DNA from: Nitriliruptor sp040882075
Lineage (GTDB): Bacteria; Actinomycetota; Nitriliruptoria; Nitriliruptorales; Nitriliruptoraceae
Length of the DNA: 64,000 nt
Assembly (NCBI RefSeq): GCF_040882075.1
Contig: NZ_JBBEBZ010000172.1
Coordinates: forward strand, 7,066 to 71,065
Direction: 5' to 3'
Shown here in pieces: positions 26,332 through 36,149 of this stretch (position 1 is the first letter of the stretch; every line of letters begins with the position of its first letter). The position numbers were made by a program, and so were the translations under genes. Under the pieces are notes generated by a model. The model was not told where the DNA came from. It worked only from the letters and a program-made list of their open reading frames with translations, and made no database searches.

Positions 26332-27840
26332 ATGGACGAACCGACGCCCCTGACCTCGCTGACCGCTGGAACCCCCGTGATCGTCGGCGGGGACCGGCTC
26401 ACCACCGTCTCGCCGGAGCTGGCTGCGGCGTTCGCGCCGGGCGACGCGTTGGTCGTGCTCCAGGACTCGGGCGAGCTGCTCCACGTTCCTGCTGCGGAAC
26501 GCGCCGCCGCACGACGGGCCGTCGATGCCGCAGCCGCTGCGGCCGAGGCGATGGGCGCCGTCGACGACGCCGCGATCGACGCCTTCTACGCCGGGTTCGC
26601 CGACCGGCTGGCCGACGACGCGAGCTTCGCGCCGATCGCGGAAGCGAACGCGGCGGACGTCGATGCCGCCCGGGCTCGCGGGCGTTCGACGACCCGGCTC
26701 GTGCTGAGCGACGCCATGCGCGCCGGCATGATCACCGGCCTGCGTGGGTGGCGCACCGTGCCCGGCGGCCGGGGCGACGTGGTCCGCACCATCGACCACG
26801 ACGGGTGGCGCGTCGAGCAGGTCACCGATCGGCTCGGGGTGGTCGCGTTCGTCTTCGAGGGACGGCCCAACGTGTTCGCGGACGCGTGCGGGGTGCTCCG
26901 CACCGGGAACACGGTCGTGTTCCGCATCGGTTCCGACGCGCTCGGCACGGCGCGAGCGATCGTCGAGCACGCCCTCGATCCCGCGTTGGCCGCGGCCGGG
27001 CTGCCGCCGGGTTCGGCGGCCCTGGTCGACTCGCCGGCCCACGCCGCGGGGTGGGCGTTGTTCAGCGACCCCCGCTTGGCGCTGGCCGTCGCCAGGGGGT
27101 CGGGCCGCGCGGTCGCGCAGCTCGGCGCGGTCGCCCGCCAGGCCGGGAACGCCGTGTCGTTGCACGGCACCGGTGGCGCGTGGATCGTCGCCTCGGACCA
27201 CGCTGACGCGGACCGGTTCGGGGCCGTCGTGCACGCGTCGCTCGACCGCAAGGTCTGCAACACGCTGAACACCTGCTGCATCGTCCGGTCGCGGGCCGAG
27301 GAGCTCGTCCCGGTGTTCCTCGACGCGCTCGATCGCGCTGCCGCGGATCGCGGCGTCAACGCCAAGCTGTACGTCCTCGAGTCGTCGCGCCACCACGTCC
27401 CCGAGCGCCGGTTCACCGAGCACGTCACGATCGCGCGGGTCGAGGGCGCCATCGAGGAACCGGCGGCCGAGTCCCTCGTCGAGGCGCAGCTCGGCATCGA
27501 GTGGGAGTGGGAGGACAGCCCCGAGGTCACCCTCGTCGTCGTGGACGACGTGGCCGAGGCCGTGCAGCTGTTCAACCGGTGGTCGCCCCGGTTCGTCGCC
27601 TCGCTGGTCAGCGAGGACCGCGCCGAACAGGAGCGTTTCTTCGGAGCGGTCGACGCGCCGTTCGTCGGCGACGGGTTCACCCGCTGGGTCGACGGGCAGT
27701 ACGCCTTCGGTGCCCCCGAGCTCGGCCTGTCCAACTGGGAGCACGGTCGGCTGCTCGCCCGCGGCGGCGTGCTCTCGGGCGACGCGATCGTCACGCTCCG
27801 CACCCGCGTGACCCAGCACGACCCGCGCCTGCGCCGCTGA
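26332..27840 (+). CDS. Glutamate-5-semialdehyde dehydrogenase-like (ProA family) protein
   Basis: Aldehyde-dehydrogenase-fold protein of 502 residues. It shares ProA features: VVAFVFEGRPNVFADACGVLRTGNTVVFR, the catalytic Cys in RKVCNTLNT and the C-terminal FGAPELGLSNWEHGRLLARG. ProA makes glutamate semialdehyde for proline synthesis. The protein is about 80 residues longer than usual ProA, mostly at its N-terminus, and no proB is adjacent. It may therefore be a divergent paralogue acting on another acyl phosphate or aldehyde. Confidence 0.72.
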   Translation: MDEPTPLTSLTAGTPVIVGGDRLTTVSPELAAAFAPGDALVVLQDSGELLHVPAAERAAARRAVDAAAAAAEAMGAVDDAAIDAFYAGFADRLADDASFAPIAEANAADVDAARARGRSTTRLVLSDAMRAGMITGLRGWRTVPGGRGDVVRTIDHDGWRVEQVTDRLGVVAFVFEGRPNVFADACGVLRTGNTVVFRIGSDALGTARAIVEHALDPALAAAGLPPGSAALVDSPAHAAGWALFSDPRLALAVARGSGRAVAQLGAVARQAGNAVSLHGTGGAWIVASDHADADRFGAVVHASLDRKVCNTLNTCCIVRSRAEELVPVFLDALDRAAADRGVNAKLYVLESSRHHVPERRFTEHVTIARVEGAIEEPAAESLVEAQLGIEWEWEDSPEVTLVVVDDVAEAVQLFNRWSPRFVASLVSEDRAEQERFFGAVDAPFVGDGFTRWVDGQYAFGAPELGLSNWEHGRLLARGGVLSGDAIVTLRTRVTQHDPRLRR

Positions 27841-27868
27841 GGCCACCCGAGCTCAGCTTACGCGGCCA

Positions 27869-27900
27869 GCGGTTGCTGGCTCCTGGGAGCCAGCAACCGC
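27869..27900 (+). terminator. Perfect 15-base-pair hairpin downstream of the ProA-like gene
   Basis: GCGGTTGCTGGCTCC (27869-27883) pairs perfectly with GGAGCCAGCAACCGC (27886-27900) around TG. It begins 29 bases after the stop. Its symmetry allows a bidirectional terminator for this gene and for the DMT gene converging from the right. Confidence 0.6.
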
Positions 27901-27932
27901 CACGTCCGACCGCGCGGACCCACCTGCGATGA

Positions 27933-27964
27933 GCAGTTTCTGGCACCTGATCGCCAGGAACTGC
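27933..27964. repeat. Second 32-base hairpin in the same intergenic region
   Basis: GCAGTTTCTGGC (27933-27944) and GCCAGGAACTGC (27953-27964) pair over 12 positions with one G-T wobble and an 8-base loop. It is the same overall length as the hairpin at 27869 and starts exactly 64 bases later. Confidence 0.55.
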
Positions 27965-28053
27965 AGCATGGAGACCCCGGCCAACGGCGGGAGGGGGGAG
28001 GCCGCAGGTGATCCCCGCCGTCGTCAGCGACGGGTCGGCCACGACTGACCGTC

Positions 28054-28083
28054 GAGGTCAGCTGAGGTCAGCTGAGGTCAGCT
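28054..28083. repeat. Three tandem copies of GAGGTCAGCT
   Basis: A 10-base unit is repeated exactly three times, then GAGG. On the reverse strand each copy carries a TGA (28058, 28068, 28078), and because the period is 10 the stops fall in all three frames at the end of the DMT gene. A reverse-complement piece, CTGACCTCAGCTGAC, lies at 29701-29715. Confidence 0.8.
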
Positions 28084-28917
28084 GAGGGCGATGAGGCCGA
28101 CGGCGCCGAGGCAGGCGACGACGGCGCCCCACTGCACGCGGTCGAGCCGTTCGCGGAGCAGGCTGTGCGCGAGCCCGGCGACGACCACCGGGTACAGCGA
28201 GGTGATGAGGGCCGCCAGCGAGAGCATCCCCGCGCGGGCCGCCCCGAGGAACAGCACGTTGGCGACCATGTCCAGGGTGCCGGTCGCGAGGGCGAGAGCG
28301 AGGAAGCGGCCGTCGCGGGGAACCCCGACCCGACGGACGGCGAGCGCCGCGCCGAGCAGGACCAGCGACGCGGCCCGTGCGCCGACGAGGGACCACAGAC
28401 CGGAGTCCGCTGGGCTCGCGTCCAGCGCGACGAAGAAGACGCCGAAGCCGACGCCGCCCAACAGCGCCAACAGCGGGCTGCGGCTGCTCGCACCACGTCG
28501 CGCGCCGGCCGCGAGGTCGCGACCGCCGACCAGGACCACGGCGGCCAGGCCGAGCGCGATGCCCACCGTCGCGAGGGTGGTGGGGCGCTCGCCCGTGCCG
28601 AAGCCGATGGCGACCGGCAGCACCGCTCCGGCGACACCGGCCAGCGGTGACGCGAGCCCCATCGGGCCGATCGCCAGACCGCGTAGGTAGAGCACGAGGC
28701 CGCACGCACCGGCCACGCCGCCGACCGCGCCAGCGGCGAGGGCGGAGGACGACAGGACGCCGGGCAGCAACAGCAGCGCCGGGGCCAGGACGAGGAGACC
28801 AGCGGCCTGCGCGAACCACGACACGGTGAGCGCCGGCGCCCGTCTGGCGGCGAGGCCGCCGGCGAAGTCGCTGGCGCCGAAGGTCAGGGCGGCCGAGAGG
28901 GCGAGCAGTGCGGTCAT
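28078..28917 (-). CDS. DMT-superfamily (EamA-like) transporter
   Basis: Protein of 279 residues with about ten membrane segments in two EamA-like halves; it begins MTALLALSAALTFGASDFAGG, typical of this family. The substrate is unknown. I start it at ATG 28917, right at the first helix; a start at 29016 would add 33 non-conserved residues. It is divergent from the HTH-cupin regulator at 29079, its likely regulator. It is distinct in sequence from the DMT gene at 1908. Confidence 0.83.
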   Translation of the reverse strand: MTALLALSAALTFGASDFAGGLAARRAPALTVSWFAQAAGLLVLAPALLLLPGVLSSSALAAGAVGGVAGACGLVLYLRGLAIGPMGLASPLAGVAGAVLPVAIGFGTGERPTTLATVGIALGLAAVVLVGGRDLAAGARRGASSRSPLLALLGGVGFGVFFVALDASPADSGLWSLVGARAASLVLLGAALAVRRVGVPRDGRFLALALATGTLDMVANVLFLGAARAGMLSLAALITSLYPVVVAGLAHSLLRERLDRVQWGAVVACLGAVGLIALS

Positions 28918-29078
28918 GACGGATCCGTACGGGCCGACGCGGCCGGATCCGGTGAGGTCGAGTGCACCGATCGGTGCGGTGCGCGGTACCGTAGCGAGGG
29001 AGGACCGCCGGCGCAATATGCTGGACCGGTTGGTGCAGCAGGATAGACCTACGGCTGTGGGTGCGGGAGGAGCGGACG

Positions 29079-29714
29079 TTGCGTGGACCCGAGGAGGTCG
29101 CTGGTTCGCTGGCGACCAACCTGCGTCGGCTCCGCGCCCTGCGGGGCTGGAGCCTCGAGGCTGTCGCCGAGCGCGCTGGGGTGAGCAAGAACACGGTCAT
29201 CCAGGTCGAGCAGGGCCGCGCGAACCCCTCGATCTCGACGCTCTGCCGGCTCGCTGACGCGCTCGGGGTGGGGGTCGCGAGCCTCATCGAGGCGCCGGCC
29301 GGCCCGCGGGTGACGGTCCGTCGTGCTGCGGACACCCCGGCGCTGTGGACCTCGGATGCGGGCAGCCGTGCCCTGTTCTGCCTCGGCACCGACCCGCCGG
29401 ACGTCGTCGAGCTCTGGGACTGGAACCTCGCCGTCGGCGATGGGTTCGACGGCGAGGCGCACCCGCCCGGGACCGTCGAGCTGCTGCTCGTCCTCGAAGG
29501 TCAGCTCGCGCTCCGGGTCGGGGACGTCGAGCACCACCTCGACGTCGGGGACAGCGTCCTGTTCGAGGCGGAGGTCCCGCACCGCTACGCCAACCACGGC
29601 GAGGACCCGTGCCGGTTCACGTTGTCGGTCCTGCAGCCGACCGCGAGCGCGGGCCAGGCCTCCTCGCCGAGCCACGAGACCGAGGCGCTGAACCAGGATC
29701 CTGACCTCAGCTGA
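29079..29714 (+). CDS. XRE-family HTH regulator with C-terminal cupin domain
   Basis: Protein of 211 residues. The Cro/C1-type helix-turn-helix (LATNLRRLRALRGWSLEAVA, then GVSKNTVIQVEQGRANPS) occupies residues 14-70. A cupin sensor barrel follows (VELLLVLEGQLALRVGD, then HHLDVGDSVLFEAEVPHRYAN). Such proteins often control an adjacent transporter or catabolic gene in response to a small molecule; the DMT gene is divergent. I use TTG 29079, 7 bases after GGAGGA; GTG 29061 is the alternative. Confidence 0.85.
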   Translation: MRGPEEVAGSLATNLRRLRALRGWSLEAVAERAGVSKNTVIQVEQGRANPSISTLCRLADALGVGVASLIEAPAGPRVTVRRAADTPALWTSDAGSRALFCLGTDPPDVVELWDWNLAVGDGFDGEAHPPGTVELLLVLEGQLALRVGDVEHHLDVGDSVLFEAEVPHRYANHGEDPCRFTLSVLQPTASAGQASSPSHETEALNQDPDLS

Positions 29715-29715
29715 C
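29701..29715. repeat. Inverted copy of the 28054-28083 repeat
   Basis: CTGACCTCAGCTGAC is the exact reverse complement of 28057-28071 (and 28067-28081). It covers the last codons of the HTH-cupin gene, and both flanked genes end in Asp-Leu-Ser-stop because of it. Confidence 0.65.
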
Positions 29716-29717
29716 GG

Positions 29718-30368
29718 TCACAGCAGGTCGCGGCCTGCCGCCCACGCGGTCAGCTCGTGGCGGTTGCTGAGCTGCAGCTTGCGGAGCACCGAGCTCGCGT
29801 GGGTCTCGATGGTCTTGACCGAGACGTGCAGCCGGGTGCCGATCTCGCGGTAGGTGTAGCCCCGCGCGAGGTGGCGCAGGACCTCCTTCTCGCGGGTGGT
29901 CAGGCGGTCGAGCTCCTCGTCCGCGACGGTCCCGGCGGGCAGCCCGCCGGCGAAGGCATCGAGGACGAAGCCGGCCAGCCGCGGGCTGAACACGGCGTCG
30001 CCGGCGTGGACGCGGGCGATGGCGTCGAGCAGATCGGGGGTCGCGATCGTCTTGGTCACGTACCCGCGTGCTCCCGCACGGATGAGGCGGATCACGTCCT
30101 CGGCGGCGTCGGAGGCCGAGAGCGCCAGGAAACAGACGTCGGGGCGGCGCTCCTTGATGGCCTGCAGCACGGCCAGCCCCCCGCCTCCCGGCAGGTGGAC
30201 ATCGAGCAGCACCACGTCGGGCTTGGTGGTCTCGATGCCCTGGATCGCACCGTCGACGTCGCCGGCATCGCCGACGATCGTCACGTGCGGACCGAGCTCC
30301 GCGCGGACACCCGAGCGGAACAGGTTGTGGTCGTCGACCAGGAACACCTTCACGGCGCGGCTGTTCAC
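29718..30368 (-). CDS. NarL/LuxR-type response regulator
   Basis: Protein of 216 residues. The receiver domain has acidic residues near the start (FLVDDHNLF), the phosphoacceptor Asp in VVLLDVHLPGGGG and Lys in YVTKTIA. The C-terminal LuxR helix-turn-helix is LTTREKEVLRHLARGYTYREIG. Start GTG 30368 overlaps the kinase stop by 4 bases, so it is translated together with its sensor. Likely targets include the divergent membrane-protein genes starting at 31991. Confidence 0.93.
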   Translation of the reverse strand: MNSRAVKVFLVDDHNLFRSGVRAELGPHVTIVGDAGDVDGAIQGIETTKPDVVLLDVHLPGGGGLAVLQAIKERRPDVCFLALSASDAAEDVIRLIRAGARGYVTKTIATPDLLDAIARVHAGDAVFSPRLAGFVLDAFAGGLPAGTVADEELDRLTTREKEVLRHLARGYTYREIGTRLHVSVKTIETHASSVLRKLQLSNRHELTAWAAGRDLL

Positions 30369-31819
30369 GGGGCGCCCTCCTCGACGGCGGTGGTGGTGGT
30401 GGTGGTGGTCGGCCCGGGATCGCGCGGGACGGTCAGCTCGACCTCGGTGCCCTCTCCCGGTGTGGACCAGACCTCGGCTCTGCCTCCGTGGCGCTCGAGC
30501 CGACCGATCACCGAATCACGCAGGCCCCGACGGTGGTCGTCGTCGGTGGCCCCGAGGGTGGCCGCGACGTCGAAGCCGACCCCGCGGTCGCGGACGAAGG
30601 CGGTCACCTCTTCAGCCGTCACCTCGACGTACACGGCGACCTCGTCGATCCCCGCGTGCTTCGCGGCGTTGGTCGTCGCTTCCTTGATGGCGGCGACGAG
30701 GGCGTGGGCGGCCGGACCCACCGGGGCGTCCCCCACGACGACCACGTCGACCGCGAGGTGGTGCAGCGCCTCGACCTCGGCGGCGGCCTGTTCGACGGCG
30801 TCGGTGAGCGTCCGCGGGGCTGCGCCGGTGACGCGTCCGCTGCCGTACAGCCAGGCACGCAGCTCGCGCTCCTGCACGCGGGCGAGGGTGGCGATGCGAC
30901 GCGGGTCGTCCGAGCTGCGCTGGATCAACGCCAGGGTCTGCAGCACCGAGTCGTGCAGGTGGGCTGCAAGCTCGGAGCGTTCCTCCTGGCGGACGCGTTC
31001 CCGCCGCTCGCTGCCGAGCTCGGTGACCAGCCGGCTGAGCCAGGGGCCGAACAGCAGCACCGCGCCGCCGGCCGCCGCGAGCAGCGCCAACGCCAGGTCG
31101 CGGAGCGCCACCAGGGCATCGTTGGCGGCCAGGAAGCCGGCCACGGCGATCGCGACGAGGACCGTGCCGACCACGATCCGTGACGGGGACGTCGGCGCCG
31201 TCGTCAGCCGCGCTGCGGCACCGATCGGACCGCGGCGGCCCGCGAGGCGTCCGAGCCTGGTCTCGACACGTGCCCGGTCGTCGTCGTCGTCGCCTCGTGT
31301 CCAGACCACCGCTGATCCGGCGGCCGCCAGCACGATCGGCCACACGAGGGCGTCGCCGAACCACAGGCCGACGCTGCGCAGCAACAGCAGCGCACCGAGG
31401 GTGATCAGCGCGAGCGCGACCGCCTGCTGGACCGTGGGTCGTCGGCCCTCGAGCGGGGTGTCGGGTTCGACCGTCGTGGTCACCCAGAGTACGCCGTAGA
31501 TCAGCGGCCCGACGAACCCCGCGAAGGTCAGGACGACGAAACCGATGCGCACGATGGCCGGGTCGACACCGAGGTAGCGACCGAGCCCACCGGACACCCC
31601 CGCGACCACGCGATCGGTACGGGTCCTCCGCAGGCGTGTCGCCGTGCGCCCGGACGTCGGCCGAGAGCCGGTCGGAGGCGGCGGAGGCGGCGGAGGTGAC
31701 GGGTACGACCCGGGTCCGTCGTCCTCACCGGACGTCGCCGGCACAGCGGTCGCCGCTGGCGACCGTGGTGGGGGCGGGGGCGGTGTCGTGACGCCGGGAC
31801 CTCGTGGTTGACCGACCAC
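30365..31819 (-). CDS. Sensor histidine kinase with N-terminal PspC domain
   Basis: Membrane kinase of about 484 residues. A Pro-rich tail leads to a PspC domain (DRVVAGVSGGLGRYLGVDPA, then a membrane helix), several more membrane segments, a HisKA_3 box with phosphoacceptor His (ELAAHLHDSVLQTLALIQR) and a HATPase (AIKEATTNAAKHAG, DRGVGFD). It pairs with the NarL-type regulator downstream. PspC kinases are thought to sense membrane or envelope stress. The C-terminus carries seven consecutive Thr encoded by a repeated triplet. Start GTG 31819 is the likeliest but has a weak ribosome site. Confidence 0.9.
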   Translation of the reverse strand: MVGQPRGPGVTTPPPPPPRSPAATAVPATSGEDDGPGSYPSPPPPPPPPTGSRPTSGRTATRLRRTRTDRVVAGVSGGLGRYLGVDPAIVRIGFVVLTFAGFVGPLIYGVLWVTTTVEPDTPLEGRRPTVQQAVALALITLGALLLLRSVGLWFGDALVWPIVLAAAGSAVVWTRGDDDDDRARVETRLGRLAGRRGPIGAAARLTTAPTSPSRIVVGTVLVAIAVAGFLAANDALVALRDLALALLAAAGGAVLLFGPWLSRLVTELGSERRERVRQEERSELAAHLHDSVLQTLALIQRSSDDPRRIATLARVQERELRAWLYGSGRVTGAAPRTLTDAVEQAAAEVEALHHLAVDVVVVGDAPVGPAAHALVAAIKEATTNAAKHAGIDEVAVYVEVTAEEVTAFVRDRGVGFDVAATLGATDDDHRRGLRDSVIGRLERHGGRAEVWSTPGEGTEVELTVPRDPGPTTTTTTTAVEEGAP

Positions 31820-31990
31820 GATGGTGACACACCGGACCCCGCTGCGACCCTCGGGCCCACCCCCGTCACCTGCGCCGGTCTCGGGGTCGGCCCAGGGTCC
31901 TCCCCGATGGTCGCCACCTGCCGTGGGTGGGACGGTCGGGGTGGTCGATGGCAGCCCGCCGCGACCGACCGCTCCGGACGAGGATGAACG

Positions 31991-33349
31991 ATGTCCGCAG
32001 GACCCCCTCCCAGCTCCCCGCCGCCCCCTCTCGCTCCACCGCCGCAGGGACCCGCTGACGCCGAGGCCGCGCCCGGTCCGCGGCGCCTGACCCGCCAGCT
32101 CGAGGGCCGGCTGCTCGGGGGTGTCGCCACCGGACTTGCGGCCTGCCTCGGGATCGACGTCGTCGTCGTGCGGATCGCGCTGGTGGTGCTGGCCTTCATC
32201 CCGTTCCCCGGCTTCGGGGTCCTGGTCTACGTGGCGATGCTCCTGCTCGTCCCCGGGTCCGACGGTGAGGCCGTCGTGGTCCCCAACCGCTTCGTCGACC
32301 GCAGCGCGGGGTTCTGGGTCGGTATCGGGCTCGTCGGGTTCGCGATGATCACCCTCCTCGGCGTGACCAGCACCGGGCGCTTCGGGGGGAACCTGGTCCC
32401 GCTGCTGCTGATCGGTCTCGGCATCGCCCTCTGGGTCGACGCCGATCGCCGCAGCACGGAGCGGCGCACCACGGGTGCCGCGGCGGCCCACCCTGGCCCA
32501 CCGGTGTGGGAGAGCGCCGGACCGCCACCGGCCTTCGCCCGGACGGGTGCCCCGCAGGCAGCGACGGCCGAGCCCGGCCCGGTGTGGGAGTCCGCGCCGG
32601 CTCCGCCTCCGCCCGTGGTGCCGCCGACCGGACCGGCGCTCGTCTGGCACCCCGCGCCGGTGGAACGCCGCCCGCGCTCGCCCCTCGGGCGCATCACGCT
32701 CGGTCTGGCGTTGCTCGCCGGCGGGGTGGCGTGGCTACTCGACCTCACCGGTGCCGCGTCGGTGAGCGCCCCGCGGATCCTGGCCGTGGTGCTGGTCGTG
32801 CTCGGGATCGGGCTGCTGGTCGGCAGCGTCGTCGGGCGCGCACGGGGGCTGGCGTTCCCCGTCGCGGTGCTCCTGCCGCTCGTGCTGGTGGGCTCCGCGC
32901 TCACCGACCTCGGCATCGACGTCCGTGGCGGCGTGGTCGACCGCACCATCACGCTCACCGACGCGGAGCAGCTGGCCGAGCCCATCAGCTACGGCGCCGG
33001 CGACCTGCGGGTCGATCTGATCGGGGTGGAACGCCCGGAGGGTGAGGTGCTCGAGGTCGTTCTCGGCGCTGGTGAGCTGACCCTCTACGTCCCCGAGGGC
33101 GCCGGCGTCAGCGGTACGGCCCGCCTCGAGGTCGGCGAGCTGCGCGTCGACGAGGGCTACAGCAGCGGGGTCAGCCTCGAACGTGCCCTGGCGATCCCCG
33201 CCGACCCGGGGCGTCCCACCTACGAGCTCGACCTCCGCGTCGGTGCTGGATCGATCCAGATCTTCACGGTCGCCACCACCGAGACCGACCAGCAGGACGG
33301 GGGCGACGCCGTCGATCCCGAGCTCGAAGCCCCGGAGGTCCGCCGATGA
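31991..33349 (+). CDS. PspC and LiaF-like membrane protein
   Basis: Protein of 452 residues. A Pro-rich N-terminus precedes a PspC domain (EGRLLGGVATGLAACLGID), then several membrane segments split by a Pro/Ala-rich linker. The soluble C-terminus (EVVLGAGELTLYVPEGAGV, LDLRVGAGSIQIF) resembles LiaF/YvqF beta-strand repeats. In LiaFSR systems LiaF restrains the kinase. The gene is divergent from a PspC kinase gene, so a sensing partnership is plausible. ATG 31991; the stop overlaps the next ATG. Confidence 0.83.
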   Translation: MSAGPPPSSPPPPLAPPPQGPADAEAAPGPRRLTRQLEGRLLGGVATGLAACLGIDVVVVRIALVVLAFIPFPGFGVLVYVAMLLLVPGSDGEAVVVPNRFVDRSAGFWVGIGLVGFAMITLLGVTSTGRFGGNLVPLLLIGLGIALWVDADRRSTERRTTGAAAAHPGPPVWESAGPPPAFARTGAPQAATAEPGPVWESAPAPPPPVVPPTGPALVWHPAPVERRPRSPLGRITLGLALLAGGVAWLLDLTGAASVSAPRILAVVLVVLGIGLLVGSVVGRARGLAFPVAVLLPLVLVGSALTDLGIDVRGGVVDRTITLTDAEQLAEPISYGAGDLRVDLIGVERPEGEVLEVVLGAGELTLYVPEGAGVSGTARLEVGELRVDEGYSSGVSLERALAIPADPGRPTYELDLRVGAGSIQIFTVATTETDQQDGGDAVDPELEAPEVRR

Positions 33350-33594
33350 CCCGCCACCGTTTCGACACCTTCTCGTTCCTCGTCGGGGCCATCGCGGTCG
33401 CGGTCGGGGCCGTCGTCCTCAGCGGCGAGGTGACCATCCAGTTGATCGACCTGCGGGTGGTCGGCCCGGTGCTGTTGCTCGCGCTCGGGCTGGCGCTGCT
33501 GGTCGGCCGCGCCGATACCAGCGAGCTGTCCTGGCTGGACGACCCGGAAGCCACCGGGTCGACCGCCCCCGCCGAGCGGTCGCACGAGGTCTAG
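33346..33594 (+). CDS. Small membrane protein (LiaF-TM-like, 82 aa)
   Basis: Two hydrophobic segments (FLVGAIAVAVGAVVLSG and VVGPVLLLALGLALLVG) and an acidic tail. It resembles the DUF5668/LiaF transmembrane unit. The ATG overlaps the previous stop (ATGA), placing it in the same operon as the PspC/LiaF-like gene and suggesting a shared membrane complex. Confidence 0.68.
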   Translation: MTRHRFDTFSFLVGAIAVAVGAVVLSGEVTIQLIDLRVVGPVLLLALGLALLVGRADTSELSWLDDPEATGSTAPAERSHEV

Positions 33595-33615
33595 AGACCG
33601 ACAGGGGACCTGCCG

Positions 33616-34284
33616 ATGCGGCGCATCGGGACCATCGAGTCGGCCCGCGGCAAGGACCTCGCCCAGATCGAGGGCGACGACGAGCCGGTGACCCTCGAGG
33701 ACAAGTTCGCCGCCGAGGAGGACGCCGCCGCGTACGCCGTCGCGGAGGTCGTCGAGCGCCTGGCCGGCCGCGCCCCGGTGTGGCTGTCGGGACAGTTCCT
33801 GTCGGTCGCGCACCCCGGCGACGTCGTCGAGTTCGAGGTGCACCGGCCGGCGACCGGTCGGCGCCTGTCGCAGCTGCGCGTGGTCGGGACCGGTCAGCGT
33901 CGCGAGATCGTCCACGTCGCCGCGACGCTCGGGGCCGGATCGATCGCGACACCGGACGCTCCGGAGCCGGTCGCTCCCGACGTCCTGCCGCCCGAGGACT
34001 GCCCACCCCGGCCGGTGTTCGCCCGCTTCACGGGGACCATCATCGAGCGCGTCGACATCCGGCTCGTCCGGACGGTCGGAGACGACCAGCGACCCGGGCG
34101 TCTCGGGCGCGGCCGTGCGGGGTTCTGGGCGCGCCTGCCCGAGCTCGAGACGTCACCCGCCGCGATGGCGATCCTCGGTGACTTCGTGCCGGCGGGGATC
34201 GGCGCGGCGCTGCCCGCGGCCGACCCGGACGACGAGGCTGCCTGCGACGCGCGGCCGACCCGGCCCTCGCAGCCGACGCGGTAG
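33616..34284 (+). CDS. Hotdog-fold thioesterase-like protein
   Basis: Protein of 222 residues. The stretch APVWLSGQFLSVAHPGDVVEFEVH and SQLRVVGTGQRREIVHVAATLGA resembles acyl-CoA thioesterases of the TesB double-hotdog family, as does the late segment WARLPELETSPAAMAILGDF. No clear catalytic residue set could be assigned. It is followed 100 bases later by purA, with a -10-like TAGGGT (34282) between, so it is probably not in the purA transcript. Confidence 0.55.
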   Translation: MRRIGTIESARGKDLAQIEGDDEPVTLEDKFAAEEDAAAYAVAEVVERLAGRAPVWLSGQFLSVAHPGDVVEFEVHRPATGRRLSQLRVVGTGQRREIVHVAATLGAGSIATPDAPEPVAPDVLPPEDCPPRPVFARFTGTIIERVDIRLVRTVGDDQRPGRLGRGRAGFWARLPELETSPAAMAILGDFVPAGIGAALPAADPDDEAACDARPTRPSQPTR

Positions 34285-34385
34285 GGTCCGGTCACGGCGG
34301 CCGTCCCGAGCCGCCGGAGCGTCGAGCTCCGCCACGCAGGCCGGCAACGCGACCCGGACCTGCACCTCGAGGCGAGGACGCAGAC

Positions 34386-35693
<1,308 letters not shown>

Positions 35694-35714
35694 GCGGACG
35701 GTACGGGTCCGATC

Positions 35715-36011
35715 TCAGAAGCGCGCAGCGGCGAACGCGAGCGATGCGGTCGTGAAGATCGCGCCCATCATCGAGAAGAACAGCAGGCGGTTCTGCTCGA
35801 TGATCTGCCGCCGGAACTCGCTCACGATCTTGTGCTCGAACAGCTCGAAGCGGGTGTCCATGCGGTCCGCCAGCACGCGGACGTCGTCCTTCGTGGCGAG
35901 CTGGTCCCACGGGATCGGAGGGAGCTGCTCCATGAGCGTGGCCGCCTGGTCGGGACCGATGGCGCTCGAGAGCGCCTGGCGCAGGTCGTGTCGTGCCGCT
36001 TCGTCCGGCAT
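35715..36011 (-). CDS. Coiled-coil protein with C-terminal membrane anchor (DUF1640-like)
   Basis: Protein of 98 residues. A DDVRVLADRMDTRFELFEHK coiled-coil segment is followed by a hydrophobic C-terminus (LLFFSMMGAIFTTASLAFAA). The layout resembles DUF1640-type proteins with unknown role. ATG 36011 has CTGGAGG 6 bases upstream. It lies between purA (convergent) and purD (divergent) with no evident link to purine synthesis. Confidence 0.65.
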   Translation of the reverse strand: MPDEAARHDLRQALSSAIGPDQAATLMEQLPPIPWDQLATKDDVRVLADRMDTRFELFEHKIVSEFRRQIIEQNRLLFFSMMGAIFTTASLAFAAARF

Positions 36012-36149
36012 GGTCGCCTCCAGGTCGGTGGTGCGCAAGGTGCCAGCTCGGCCCTCTGCCGGTCCCGCGGACAACGCCAGCGCTGTGGAGGACGGTCGCT
36101 GGAAGCGGCGCCACTAGCCTCGCGGCGTCCTCCTTCGAAGGCGCGCAGC

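Noticed and set aside
28054..29715. Insertion sequence or transposon
   Set aside because: The flanking inverted repeats are short, no transposase lies between them and no target duplication is evident.
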